From: Cladocopium goreaui
Taxonomy: Eukaryota; Sar; Dinophyceae; Suessiales; Symbiodiniaceae
Direction of reading: 5' to 3'
Assembly (NCBI GenBank): GCA_947184155.2
Contig: CAMXCT020002018.1
Span: forward strand, 55,127 to 119,126
DNA length: 64,000 nt
The number at the start of each line of letters is the position of its first letter. The stretch's first letter is position 1. Positions 12,071 to 24,039 of the stretch are shown in pieces. The notes under the pieces are model-generated. The model saw only the letters and a list, made by a program, of their open reading frames with translations. It ran no database searches and was not told the DNA's origin. A program made the translations under genes and the position numbers.

Positions 12071-12154
12071 ATTGGTTTAGGGGAAAATGTACAGGAAACC
12101 ATAGAATTTCCCTTTAAGTCTGGGGCTTTGTTGTAAATTTTCCCTTAAACCAAT
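12071..12154. repeat. Inverted repeat (23-bp arms) inside the copia element
   Basis: ATTGGTTTAGGGGAAAATGT at 12,071 is answered by the near-exact reverse complement ending CTTAAACCAAT at 12,154; arms of about 23 bp differ at two places and are 38 bp apart. A smaller GGAAA/TTTCC stem lies in the spacer. It interrupts the sequence just 3' of the integrase core, so it may be a small foldback insertion. Confidence 0.7.
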
Positions 12155-12580
12155 ACATTGATATTGATGCTGTAACTGAATTCAAAATATTTTGCAGCAA
12201 ACGGCCACATGTCAAAGTCCATCCCAGCATGCTGTACCAAAACGGAAACTGACTCTTTAATCTTTAATTGCTCCAATAGCGGCGAGTTCTTGGCCTTCAT
12301 GTTGGGCGCAGCGGCGTCAGAAACAAATCCTAGCTGCTTTACTGCCTTCAAGATTCCCAATTCACGGTCTGAAAAAACCTCAACAATGCCAGGGGCCACA
12401 GTTCCACAAAAGTGCCTGAGTGCCAGTTCGGCTTCTTCTGCACTACGCTCCTCACATTGATGAACACCGAATAATCCAGAAAACCTGTTAACTATGACCA
12501 GTGCATGCTTGTCACCCGTCTGACCGACAAGATCGGACGCGATAAAATCAACACCTATCCTTACAAGGTGTTGTTCTGGA
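12145..12580 (-). pseudogene. Copia integrase core fragment
   Basis: On the minus strand a frame reads GVDFIASDLVGQTGDKHAL (first Asp region), VNRFSGLFGVHQC, then VEVFSDRELGILKAVKQLG (second Asp of DDE), and NSPLLEQLKIKESVSVLVQH (the region of the catalytic Glu), ending at AAKYFEF. This is the usual retroviral-type integrase core order. The distance and motifs are recognisable but weakly conserved, and the frame is not continuous with the neighbouring domains. Confidence 0.65.
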
Positions 12581-13071
12581 TCTTCCTTGTCCCTAGCTTC
12601 CCTAAGGGCTTCCCTTTGGTTTTCTGGCCGCCTACGGCCTATATATGAGGAGATTCATACAATTTCGCTTGCAAACGCGCATCGCAAGAGCGACTAGTCA
12701 TGAGGTGACCTGCAGGCAAATTATCGACCCAAGTCTCATCAGCTGGGCTATCCTGAGAACCCTCCTCAGCATTGACGGCCCGTGGGGCACGACAGGCCGC
12801 AGCTTCCTCAGCACTGGCACAATGATGAACCTCACTGCTCTCAGGAGATGCCTCCGCACTTTCCGTCCGTGGGACGCGATTAGCTTCGGCTTCTCCAACT
12901 TCCGCCCCCCTCCCAAGTCCTGAAGGAGCTTGTTGAAATTCTGCATTCTCAGCTTGAACGTGAATCTCTGGATTCCCCCCCGCCAAGGAAAGTAAAATAA
13001 GACCATGTTGGAGCTCACACTGGAAACGGAAAACCGGAACATTGTTATCAACATGGTGCGCTTGGACACAT

Positions 13072-13278
13072 TCACCTTTGTAACCATGGGGGCCGAGAAG
13101 GTTTCCAATGAAAAGAAAGTCCTGACTTGTTGACACGTTGACCGATGGAAAGCACACGTGGACAGTCTTCCAACATGTATAGGTTACCCATCTGCTGCAT
13201 TTCATAAGAACAAATGCCTAGAGTTGAACTAGCAGGTTTTGTTGCTCCACCGGGGTCCGGACTCTGAATTCCAAGCAT
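13072..13278 (-). pseudogene. Copia protease-like region fragment
   Basis: Reads NLYMLEDCPRVLSIGQRVNK and GLSFHWKPSRPPW. The 'L-x-D-x-P-x-V-L-S-I/V-G' segment and 'G-x-S-F-x-W' follow the protease active site in dinoflagellate copia-like polyproteins as I remember them. The D-S/T-G active site itself was not located. Position 5' of the integrase fits. Confidence 0.45.
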
Positions 13279-13668
13279 CCTGTGTCTTCAAGTGCATGCC
13301 CTCCCTCAGCTCAGCCATCATTTCCCTCCAGGAGGGCCCCCTGTGAGATGCCGTGCGCGGGACGGGCGCCTCCCTGGCTTTCTCAGGCAGCCTATCTTTC
13401 TTCACCCTATCTTTTCGGTGGGCCTCAGAGGAAGGTGAACTTCTACTTAAGGAAGTACCCTGACTAGCAAAAGCAGGTACACCGTCAACAGATCATTGTA
13501 AATTCCGGACTTGACGACGACGTTCAACCAAACTGACTAAAACCCACGACCTTTCAGATCAAGCTGCGAAGTTTTGCCCAGAATCAGCGCAGTTGGTGCT
13601 TGTCGATGTCACTCGATGCAGTTGGCGAGTTCAGCAAAGGATTGCCAATGGCTGCAAGGCTCTTAACC

Positions 13669-13771
13669 AGTAAAGCGCGGGCACGGCCGTTTTGACGCTT
13701 GAGCCATGCAAGTATGAATCTTGCATTTGTCAGGATGTTATTTGAGGCTATACCCCAGAGCATTTCAATTG
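13669..13771. repeat. About 100-bp direct repeat, copy 2
   Basis: Second copy of the repeat at 7,323-7,425. In this copy the minus strand is open through the repeat and reads EMLWGIASNNILTNARFIL and then AWLKRQNGRARALL, ending at 13,584. In the other copy the frame is disrupted. The repeat could be a duplicated gene fragment of unknown identity. Confidence 0.8.
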
Positions 13772-14525
13772 TACGAAAGCTAGGTGGCTGGGAGCCCGGA
13801 AATTGCCAGCATCGAGCGTCCTGTGGGAGAAAGGTGCAGCATATCTCTGGATGGAAAAGAAATAGTTGAGGAGAGACAAGTACATGGGTAGGAAAACACC
13901 CCCCAAAACACACGCTGAAGAGCAATGCTCCTTTTCGGTTCGATGCATAGACAGAGTGGATATGCGCGAGGAAAGAGATAGAAAGAAAGAGAGAGAGAGA
14001 GAGAGACTTGGAAAACAGGATATGACATGAGAATTCTCAAAGAAGCACACAAAGAATCAAAGGAGGCAACACAAATAAGCTATACAAAGGGATGCGATAT
14101 GGTGACAATGATGATCATGATACCTCAACAAACATCACGCCAGCTCAGGGGGGAACGAGGAGGGGACCAGGCGTGGGACGGGGGGGATTGAGTTTCTGCT
14201 CATCCACTTCCAAGACGAGCGAACCCAGGGGTTGGTTTCGGAAAGAAACTTTCGAGGGATTGAACCTCCTAGCCTCTCCCTGTTCCTGGCTAAAGCAAGA
14301 GTGACTTCAGCTAGCACATGCTAGCTTTCGTGATTACATGCACAGCACCGTGCTATCGGCATCTGCAACGACATCCTGTGTTATACCTGTTGGTGAATAT
14401 GTTCAAGCCCCTTGACCTTTCCACATTTCCCTTTTTTAACAGCCCTGGAGGCCCCAAACACACCAAGCACGGCATGGCACAAAGCTGATGTAAAGACACA
14501 CACAGCTTCTTGACATAGTGAAGGC

Positions 14526-14637
14526 CTTTAGCACGTTCTCTTTGATAGGGTTGCGATTCAACAACAGGAGATTCTCTGGCTTGAGATCCCGATGGCAAAC
14601 GCTGCAACTGTGCAGGAAGTTCACCGCATTCAAGACC
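14526..14637 (-). CDS. Kinase gene: exon with HRDLKPEN
   Basis: Reads [20 protein letters not shown] and then [25 protein letters not shown] is the catalytic loop; LLLLN...PIK is typical of CDPK-like kinases of alveolates. It starts after TTGCAG and ends AAG|GCCTTC, a GC donor. The downstream intron is the one carrying the transposons. Confidence 0.9.
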
Positions 14638-14814
14638 TGCAAGAGCAACGTCCCAAAATTGACTGCAATCTAAACAAACTGAAAGAACTTCTCCTTCACA
14701 TTCACCTCATCAGCAATGATGGCATATGTCGGCACTAGGCTCGCAAAGTTCTACCATCGAACTTAAGTTTTTCAGGACACTGGATCGTTCTCTTCGCTCT
14801 CTCAAACAGCTCAC

Positions 14815-14871
14815 CTGGCGCATGATCAGTGCAACCTGGGATTCAGTGTGGTTTCCTTGCTCCAGGATGAA
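14815..14871 (-). CDS. Kinase gene: exon with helix E region
   Basis: Reads FILEQGNHTESQVALIMRQ, the F/H-x-T-E-x-x-A-x-x-I-M-R-Q helix seen before the catalytic loop in CDPK-like kinases. It ends CGCCAG|GTGAGC, a textbook GT donor. Confidence 0.8.
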
Positions 14872-15311
14872 GGCAGCCTCAAATCGCCCGCACATCGAAA
14901 GCATGACTCTCCCGGTATCTCCGAGTGCTGTCTTCCAGGTTTCGAAGCATTGCCGCTTTAACTGCCAATCGGGTTAGAGTCATGGCGCCTTGCCGCTCCC
15001 TGAAATCTCTATCCAACATGATCCTTTCTCAAGTTTGAATCCCTTCCCCCATGGACAAACACATCCTCTCTTGGAGTTTGGAACTGTACAATCAGGTAAA
15101 GCGGGGTCAGTTTAGAGAGACCTATCAGCGGTATCAATCCCCCCCAGACGTGCGACGTGTTCTCGCATACCTGACAAGTGCTATTGCTGCATTGGCCCCA
15201 TGTTTGCGCATTTCATATTTCCGAGATATCTTATTTATGCAAACCAAGTCAAAGATGTCAAACTTACTCTTTTCCACCGCATGATTCCCTACTGTTTGTG
15301 GCCAAAGGGGC

Positions 15312-15389
15312 CAACTCTCCGCCTTGGCAAAGCTCCATCACCATATACACAAAGTTCTCATCCTCGAAGGTCTCACGCAAATTCACTAC
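15312..15389 (-). CDS. Kinase gene: exon with hinge and GGEL
   Basis: Reads VVNLRETFEDENFVYMVMEL followed by CQGGEL: strands beta-4 and beta-5, the gatekeeper (M) and the hinge, ending in the G-G-E-L motif of CAMK-group kinases. It begins after CCAAG. Confidence 0.88.
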
Positions 15390-15957
15390 CTTGGAACTTT
15401 CTCGGTTGAAGTTGAGGAGGTTCTTGCCATTATGAATGTGCAATGCGTGAGAACAGATGAAACTCCAAAATGTTAAAGTCGTCGATTTATTTTTGCAAAC
15501 CTCCTCATGAGCTGTTGCTCTCCCACTGCGTCGGGACACGTGCTGTTCGTGCTGAACACGTTGCATCACAGCTACCTGCTCATCAGGAGAACAGGAACAG
15601 TGGGTCGCGTTCGGCTCTCAGTCGGTCAGTTTGGGAATTCGGATACCGATCACGGCCAATCACGTGGTCAAATTTCCTCCAGCCATTTCTTTGGCATTTG
15701 CCTTTTTGGACATATTTACAAATGTTGGCTTTCTTTATCCAAACTTTATCCTCTAGCTCCAGCCACTCAGGTGGGCAAAGCTTGACTCAACCTTCAACTG
15801 CTCAGAGCCTGAATGCACAAGCATGAGCAAGCAGTTGAACTTTTGACAGGGTCTGTCGTCTGTCAGAAGAAGTCTGTTTTCTTTTGTTCTACTCTGGGGT
15901 CCCAACCATCATTAGAATGCCTACAGTACAGTTATGTTCTTAAAGTGTTTGCATATT

Positions 15958-16000
15958 TTGAATCTTTTAAGATCTTTTAAGATCTTTTAAGATCTTTTAA
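15958..16000. repeat. 10-bp tandem repeat (TTTTAAGATC)
   Basis: Four exact copies of TTTTAAGATC in a row, no coding role. Confidence 0.9.
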
Positions 16001-16404
16001 GTATTCCAGTATATTCCAGTGCCCTCTTCTCGGTTCTCTGGTGATCCGCCTCCTGCTTCAATCGCTGGGCATTGCGGCGCCGCTTGGACTTCGTGTTGTC
16101 AGGCAGCTTTGGCACTGACTGGACACGGCACACGCAGCAACGGCACAGGCCACAATGAAATGGAACAGGATGGCACAGGCCATAATGATTGAACATGATT
16201 GAACTGTTGAATTCAACCAATTCAACCAATTCAACCTTTCTTCGCATTCTTATCATAGTACAAAACAAGCGGCCAGCTGAGACCAAAATGTACACACATT
16301 ATATAGATCTTGATTTTTATTGAAGAACACTCAAGCACAAGATGTTTTTGCTCACAAGATTTCACAACCAAAGGGTTGTAGAAAATGAACGCATTTGCTC
16401 TGCA

Positions 16405-16477
16405 GCAACATGTGCAACATATGTGCAACATATGTGCAACATATGTGCAACATATGTGCAACATATGTGCAACATGG
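16405..16477. repeat. 11-bp tandem repeat (GTGCAACATAT)
   Basis: About six to seven near-exact copies of GTGCAACATAT. A period of 11 gives open frames with Cys/His-rich peptides on the minus strand; these are not genes. Confidence 0.9.
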
Positions 16478-16635
16478 GCGGTCATGAAAATATGAATGGA
16501 ACATCGTGTGGGATATATGGAAAATGACAAATGATGTGAGACATGCGATATGCGATACTTCCAATGTGTGTCTTATGTGATGCGTGATATGTCGTATATG
16601 GCATGTGATGTGATATGGTATGACGTGATATGCAT

Positions 16636-16735
16636 ATGCATATTATATCTATATCTATCTATCTATCTATCTAGCTAGCTAGCTATCTATCTATCTATCT
16701 ATCTATGTATATATTATATTATATTTAAAAAATGT
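16636..16735. repeat. ATCT/AGCT tetranucleotide microsatellite
   Basis: ATCT repeats with a short AGCT block in the middle, followed by TA-rich DNA. Confidence 0.9.
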
Positions 16736-16791
16736 AAGTGGCTACAATGATAGGACTTTCCTGGACAAAGGCGGCAAAGGAGCCCAGTTGA

Positions 16792-16863
16792 CGCCTTCAC
16801 AGCAACTGGAGTGCCATCCTTCGCAGTTGCTTTTGTCACGAAGCCGAAACCGCCAGCACCTCG
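16792..16863 (-). CDS. Kinase gene: exon with glycine-rich loop and VAVK
   Basis: Reads GAGGFGFVTKATAKDGTPVA followed by VKA. The G-x-G-x-F-G-x-V loop and the V-A-V-K lysine are the ATP-binding start of a protein kinase domain. An acceptor (CCGAG) lies just before the loop. The exon encoding the alpha-C glutamate should lie between here and 15.39 kb and was not found. Confidence 0.85.
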
Positions 16864-18298
16864 GCAACAAATTACGGAGAAACAGCACGTGTGTGACAGC
16901 TTGCGGCTTGCGGCTTGCCTTTGCAAGTCGATTTATGCTGCAGGATGCTGCCGGAATTTCAAAGGTCCACCTTCTTGGTGCAAACCGAGTAGCTAACTTT
17001 GATGCCCTGTCGTGTGTAGACATCCCAAACACATCCTTTAGATTGTCCCGAAGACCATCGGAGAGCGGCCATTGCTTGAAAGTCTTGCCCCGTTCCCGGA
17101 AACGAGGATCTCAACGCATGGACAAAAAGCACAGGATATCTCACGACTCATGCAGAATTGTTCAGACGCGTCGATGCTTAAAACAAATACAACAAGGTCA
17201 GATAGATTATGTAAGCAAATGTATTAATATAGTGTGCACATAGATTGCACGCAGACCTGGGCAATTAAAGCCAGAATGACGCGATTCAGTGAATTCGATC
17301 ATCTGGACCAAATCAATATACAATCCATCCCAATGAAGGGAATTGCATACGTGCAACTTGCATTCATGAAGTGACTTGTGCAGTCATATCAAATGCCACG
17401 TCATGTCGCATCTACGCATCTACCCACCAAGTGGATCAAGGTTGTTTTCTGCCTGCTTCTTGTTGATTGGGTTGATCATACTTGACAGAAGTGCAGCCCT
17501 TTCGTCAGTCAGGCGAGGGAGCGCATGGTCAGTGTGCTATGTCAGCTTGCTCTGTGAAGAAAGATTTGTTGAATTCATGGATGGAGGTCTCAGAATCAAT
17601 ACAGTAGGTACTCAGTAGGTCTACGTAGGTCTCAAGAATTTGACCAGCGCTGCACTGGGCAGGACTGACGTTCGGCTTCAGTCTGCCACAAAGTACCCGC
17701 AGAAAAGGCGCTGGGCCTTGCCACCTGGAAGAACAATGACAGCCATGCAAAGCCGTGCCATGATCTAAGCAGAATCTAACCTCAGTCCACATGCGACAAG
17801 TGTTGTAGTGCTGGAGGTTGGCAGGGACATGCGCGAGCTACTTGCCTGCTTCGCAGGCGGGTGAAACATCCTGAATCAAGCCCTGTCCTGACCAAACCAA
17901 AATAGATTAAATAACAAGTTTCGGAATACGCGACATTGAAAATCATAGGTCACGTACCTGCAGCTTATTATCTAGAAGCATACTCTATCTCACTATGTAA
18001 CATACTGTAATACCACCAGCACTATACAACTGCAGGTGTTTTCTCATTCTTCTTGCTTGGATTCCAGGATACAAAAAAAAGAAGCATTCACATCATGCAT
18101 GCAGCCTGGCTCCTGTCCAAACCAGCTGTATTTGACTGCACGTTGTGAACATTGCCAAATTTCAGTGAGACTGGACTGACGCCATGGGTGGGCTCACTTG
18201 ACGTACGGCACTTCCCCCTTGGCAGGATTAGATCTCTCTGCTGAGTCTGCTGCTTGTGTTGGGCACCCTCTTGTCTCCCAAAAACTTTGACCACAGGC

Positions 18299-18398
18299 AT
18301 GTGAATGATTGTGAATGACTGTGAATGATGGTGAATGATTGTGAATGATTGTGAATGATTGTGAATGATTGTGAATGATTGTGAATGATTGTGAATGC
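18299..18398. repeat. 10-bp tandem repeat (GAATGATTGT)
   Basis: Ten copies of GTGAATGATT with a few substitutions. On the minus strand it gives a repeating N-H-S-Q-S-F-T-I-I-H peptide in all three frames, an artefact of the 10-bp period. Confidence 0.92.
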
Positions 18399-19805
18399 GT
18401 GTACTTGGAGGGGTCGTCTGCCAAGGAGACAAGCAATCAAGGATTAGACAACATAGAGATACATAGAGAACAATAAAGAATAAAGAATATAAAGAGAATT
18501 AATAAAGAACATGATCCATGTTGATCCGTTGATCCTATGGCTTGGCCTGAGCTCAACACCCCTTGCAATTTTCCACCGAAGTAGGCAGAAAAGGGAGCTA
18601 GCACTAACGACAGTGTTGCCGACCTCAAGACAAAAATGTTCCTCACTCGAAACTCCATTGGAGTTCTAGTTGCTGTAATTACTAAGACAACGACACAACC
18701 TGCACGATGGCATAGGAAATAAAGAGGCCACCCGCCTTGCATCTCAAAGATTTTCCACGACTTGTTGCCGGCAAACAAACATGCAAATCACTCAAGTGGC
18801 AATAATATGAGTCCAACACGTCCGCCACTAGCTGCATGCCCACGCTGTTGAAACATCTGCCCTGTCGCAGAGATGCAAGCCCTTTGTCTTGGCATGCCCA
18901 GAACAGATGCAGCTGTCAAACTTGCTGCATTCCAAATGAGTATAAACGATCATGTGTCTGAGCTCATGCGGTTCCAGCCGCATGATGGTGTCTAAGCATG
19001 TATCAGCTATCTGAGTGGGTAGAGGTTGCCGTTCGGTGTGCCTGCTCGAGCTCTGACATGAAGCCCTGAGTACCAGCTCCAACCTCAAAATTTCCCGGCA
19101 AGTGATTTACATTGATTTACAAGAGTTTCACCCGTTGATCACAAAACTGGGACTTCTGATTCGCTCTCGAGGCAATGTCAATTGGTCCAAGGCTAACACC
19201 ACGAGGCCGAAAGCCAGCCACTTCACTAGGCTCGAGAACACGTTGGTTCCGGCTTTGAAAACAACTGCGTCTGGCCTTTGCTCTTGGTATGAAGCAACGT
19301 CTGGAAGCTTCCAAAATGGCTAGCAATGACTCAGTAACTGACCTGCAATCTCGTATCTTTCCAGCCATGACTGTAAGCTGCCGGCAGAGTAAAGATAGTG
19401 ATGATGTCTACAAGGTCCAAGAATATCCCAATGGCCGCCTCAATTGGTTGAGCCTTTTCAGTTGTAATTACCTTGCACCGTGTCGATCTTATTCAAAAAC
19501 AGATTTGGAAAACAAGCCACGCACCAACAATCGGCCGAGGACAGCGCTAGAATGTATGACCAGGCTGTGACTCGGGTCACCATCTGATTGGTTTTGCAGA
19601 CCTTGCTGCAACAAAACATGAAGCTGCAGAGTGCCTTCATTGGTATAACTATTGGATACTAATGGTGACTGATGGCCAAGTCATTGCCTGGGTGCCCCAC
19701 GGGCGTGGAGCAAGTTCGGGATATATCAGCAAAATCACGGCACCAATTGAATTCACCGCCTGAATTCGGGAGCAAATACAAGCAAAACTTAGAACTTATT
19801 GAAAG

Positions 19806-20010
19806 ATATGTATATATATGTGTGTGTGTGTGTTTATTTATTTATTTATATATTTATTTAGGGTTAGTTAGTTAGTTAATTAGTTAGTTAGTTAGTTATT
19901 TAGAAATGATATATGCAACATATGTATGTATGTGTATATGTGTGTAAACATATATATCATATATATATTATATATATATATATACACTCGTATACCGTAT
20001 ACCGTATACA
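19806..20010. repeat. TA, TTTA, GTTA and TATG simple repeats
   Basis: A mosaic of TG, TTTA, GTTA and TA microsatellites with a TATACCG duplication near 19,990. The TTTAGGG-like word occurs only once here, so it is not a telomere array. Confidence 0.85.
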
Positions 20011-23000
20011 TGACATGCATAAAATAAAGTCAGCGTTGCAAAAAAAGTGAGCTACAGCTACTGAGCTACTTCTAAAATGAAAAATATCTGTTGGCCTGTT
20101 GGCCTTCGGTTGATCCGTGCTGGTGGGAACTGAGCTTCCAGCATGTTGTCAAACCATCTTGGCAATACAGCCCTACAATTGGATTGCGCGAGCCTTGAGG
20201 TGCATCCAAGTTCTTGGGCTTCTCTGTCAAATTGGCTGTGCTTCCACGTGGCTGCAACATGTTTGCCACTTGAGGTTCGAACAGAAGTATCCCGGAGGAC
20301 AGCAGGAGTCCCAACCTGGGCGGGTTTGGCAAAGCAGTGTTTTTTCCCATTGCCAGCGCCGGCAAGACAGGATCTTGGGTGAGCAGGCATCTGTCTTCCC
20401 TCGCGTTGTCGCAGTCATCTAGGGTACTTCCTTGAGAAGGGTGTCATGTAGCAAGCGGCAAAGACAACAACAGTAAGAAAGCATCACAGGCAAATGGCAG
20501 CAAGACAATGGAGGCCACCAGCTCTGACTTTTCTGCAAGAACGTCATTGCATTCTGTTCTGATCAGCTCTCAGCTTTCCATCACTAAAGACTCTTTCCTC
20601 AATTTTTTCCTGCTGCAGCTGAGGCACTGAGACAGGGAAGGTTCTCCGAGCGCAATTCGCCCCGATAATTTTCCGTCCTCTCACTCTTGTCTTGCCAAAA
20701 GATACCACCCAAAAACTCAATGTCCACCCAGCTTCCCAAAGACAACTGGAAGTGAGTCTCTGAGCTCCCGACAATTGATCCATGAACTGTTCAAACACAA
20801 ACGCAAACGTAAAGGATGTAATTGCCGTTGCCAAACACATACCTGGCTTTGGAACAGCACGGGACAGGCACGGAAATTCCACGAACAAGTGCCACACAAA
20901 GTATCGTCCGCAGTCCGCAGCGTGTCAACATTGAAGCGTCTGTCAGTATGTTCCACATGCATGAATAAACATAGAATGTCATGTTACAGGTGACTTGATG
21001 TAGTGTGGTGTGTGTGTGTGTGGTCAGGTTGGCGAGACTACGTCTCAAATCAGCAGCTGGAACTGAGCAAATGGGTCTGCTACTCAATGTCGCTACGATC
21101 TATTCCTGTTTTAGGAAACATTCGGTGTACTGACTGCGCTGTTTGTTTGTCTGATGCTTAGCCATTCCAACCCAGGCACCAGTAAGGAAGATCTGAATTA
21201 CTGCTCGTGTGCTGCATCGCTTCGCCATGATGAACACCTGCACAAACAAAGCGCATCATGTTAAGAACCCCATGTGGACATGACACATCAGAGCACCGTG
21301 CAAACAATATCGAACAATTTGCAGTGATAAATAAATCTCCCCGAGAGTGTGATGGTGAGAGACTCTGAGCCGCATAGCATATTAGAGCGCGAGTCGATCT
21401 GTCAATGTTTGCCTGTGGTGCCCACGCGCTCACAGAAAGGAGCTGCAAAGGCTTCCCACCACCAAGCTTGGAAGCCAAAAATTCCGATTCCCAAGGCAAA
21501 ATATTCAAAACATATCCATGCCATTCCGTGCCCTCTGCCAAAAGAAAATGTAAAAAAATGCAACCATGTGCAACGTCTGTAACAATGCACTGACAGAACT
21601 GGCACGAATCCCGTTGCTTGTTTTGCCCGGCTTTTGGTCTTTCAGAGCCTGGCACCCACGACGCAGCATCTGTACTGAGTGCTGTTTGGTGCTTCAGGTA
21701 CTGCCTTTGGCAAAGGCTCTTTTGAATTATGTATATAAATGTTTGCCCGAAAAAAAAATTGCCTGATTTCTCGGACATTCACGAAAGTTGTCATAGGTCA
21801 GCCAACCGCAGGCGAAGAGACTGGAAACATGCAGAATCTCGAAAGGCTGCCTGGATGTTTACTTTGAAAAACCGTCGCTTCCTACCAAGCCCACGGTTGG
21901 AGAGAGTAGCCGGAGATGTCTTCCAATGCGGGACATGAAAAAAGCAACGCAAAATGTGGCCACCTCGGGATTCGTACATCGGTTCAACTTGAATGTTATG
22001 AATCCTGAAACTCATTTCTTTCAACCTGGGGATGGCCACAAGCAGCGGAACCCTAAAAGCTTTGGCTCTGGCAGGCTGTTGCCTGAGCGAAAATCGCAGT
22101 GCACTGTTCCAAGCATCGCTGGGGCCGGGCACAGGCACCCAGCGACTCTTCGCGCCTCACCGCGAGCCGCTGTGGCTTGTGCTCAGACAGTTGGCGGTAG
22201 CCCAGCAACAGACACCAAGTTGATGCAGTAGCGGTTTCCTTTGGCGTCCTTGCTAGCAACAGGATACCGGCATGGGGTAATTTAAAAAAAACCTACGTGC
22301 AAACACATCACAAACGCAAAAAGTCGCAAAGAGATTTGAAAATAAAATTTAATAATCAAAGGAATCAAATGCATGAACTTCATAGGCAGAACAACTCCGA
22401 GGCCCTAGGCAACTCTTCAAGATTTTCACACTGAGCAGCTGGGATGTTGTGACCAAGATGTGTGCCGTCTACTGAAACGCATTCACCACTAGGCAAACAA
22501 CGAACGTTCTCCCAATTCACTTCCTCGCATTGAACATGCTGCCGAAACTTGGTGAACAAGTTCGTGAAGCCGGTCAGCCAACGATAACGATGATTGTGGA
22601 GATTTGGTGTCATGATTGTGGGTGCATTGCGTCTGTGTCATTGCATATGCTGCATAACCTATTTGCATGACCTATTTGCTCCTCGTCCCTGAAAGATGGC
22701 CAGCCATGAGTAAATGACTCCTGCGGGTGAACCGTCTCCAAGCCAAACGGTTGCACCCGTTGCAGTGTCTTGACGAATTTTTTCGTAGTTCACACTGTTT
22801 CACACCCGTCGGCCTTCTCAAAGTCCTTCCAGCTCCTCCCCGTTGGTGCTACAAACAATGGTTTTCCAGACACCGAGTCATAGAAGGTCTCGCCCTGCCG
22901 AAACCATTGGGAAAAGAACATGCAAAAAGAAACAGCAAGAAGAACTACCACCCTTACGCAGCCATTGCAACCCTGATTTCCCTCTGCAGGTTGATCAATC

Positions 23001-24039
23001 TCTTACCCACCACAATAGGAAACATGTGAGCAGCTGGCCTCACGGCTAGCCTCTTTCAGGAAATTAGTGGAACTCCAATACCCTGCGTATTCTGCGAAGT
23101 GACGGTTGTAGGAACAGATCCTACACATCGGGAATGATGCAGGATATTTTCGGATTTTCTTCCTCTTTCAAATTCCAAGCTAAAATTCCAGAATCACAGC
23201 CAGCAGCGCTCCGATCATAGTTTGAAAACGGAACCCACCGATTTTACAATATATATATATATAAATAAAAACATTTCACTATCCGATAACGGCCGTTACT
23301 ATACAAGAACAACAGGTGGTGTTCGTTCGTGTCCTGTCTGCGGTTGCCCGGTCAACCTTCCATCGCAGAACCTCCTGACATGATCAACGGGGCAAACATC
23401 CTACATCCAACCTACAAAAATAAAGCTGGAACTGGCACAAAAATCAAATATTAAAGAACTGTCCGCTGATGGAACAATAGCGCAATTGATTTGTTGTTGA
23501 ATTTGGTTTCGTTCCCTCAGCACGAGACCTGTCTTGTACGGGAAATTCAGTGGATCCGTGCGCTTTGGGTTTCATGATGTCCTCGTTTCCTGAATCGGGG
23601 AATCTGTTGCGTTGTCGCTTGTTTCAGAATCATCACGTGGCCACCTTGCCCACACCTTGTACAGGAAAGCTGGCCGCCTCACGGCAACATGCTATACCAT
23701 TCAGAAAAAAACATCAAATATTACCTGGGGTTGGAAACGCTCCAAAAATGATATTGAATTTGGCCTGTTGCCGGCACTTGCCGTGCACCTGATGCATGTC
23801 GAGTTCAAAAAAATTGCCGCCTTGGCTGGTTGATTGCGGAGCCCCAGAGCTGCCAACGCTGCAGCTACCAAACCCAAGCCCCAACGGCGCAAAGAATGCA
23901 CCTGGCACAACGATGCAGTCATTCCAAACGTTGTGTAAATTAAAGGACCGGATAACCGTACAAGTCAACTACTTCCAATAAGCACAAAACAACTGTGCAC
24001 ATGGGATGGTAAAGGCTGGAAAAGGAAAGGAGATCGGAG

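Larger units (their letters stand above)
8849..13278 (-). mobile_element. Decayed Ty1/copia LTR retrotransposon
   Basis: Minus-strand fragments follow copia order: protease-like, integrase core, a spacer with a FEWP-type domain, reverse transcriptase and RNase H. Frames are broken between and within domains, so no polyprotein can be made. I could not find a clear pair of LTRs on either side. It lies in the large kinase intron, in the same orientation as that gene, beside the LINE fragment. Confidence 0.8.
5459..16863 (-). other. CDPK/CAMK-like serine/threonine protein kinase gene (exon span)
   Basis: On the minus strand, exons appear in correct order for one protein kinase: glycine-rich loop and VAVK (16.8 kb), the alpha-C/beta-4/hinge region with a GGEL end (15.3 kb), helix D/E region (14.8 kb), HRDLKPEN (14.6 kb), DFG (7.2 kb), VDMWSCGV (6.7 kb), CGYPPF (6.2 kb), subdomain X (6.1 kb), subdomain XI (5.8 kb) and a CDPK-like junction (5.5 kb). 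It would phosphorylate Ser/Thr in the cytosol, probably under calcium control, though EF-hands are only hinted at near 4.55 kb. The lysine of VAVK, HRD aspartate and DFG aspartate are all present, so the kinase looks active if correctly spliced. N-terminal exons, and the exon for the APE motif, were not found. Introns start with GT or GC. The HRD-to-DFG intron is about 7.3 kb because of transposon insertions. Confidence 0.75.
16900..23980. other. About 7 kb with no recognised gene
   Basis: Many short frames on both strands, none with a motif I recognise. The longest are on the minus strand at 21,158-21,778 (206 codons) and 21,791-22,138 (115 codons); composition does not separate them from chance. 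Repeats include GAATGATTGT at 18,299-18,398, TA/GTTA-rich DNA at 19,806-20,000, TG runs near 21,007 and a TA run near 23,250. The kinase promoter and first exons may lie near 17 kb but I see no signal for them. Confidence 0.5.

Noticed and set aside
19305..19325. TAGCCATTTTGG on the minus strand, part of the dinoflagellate spliced leader
   Set aside because: Only about 12 bases match and the rest differs; no gene start follows. Too short to call a relic spliced leader.
19860..19905. TTTAGGG-like word as a telomere repeat
   Set aside because: It appears once within GTTA/TTTA microsatellites, not as a tandem array.
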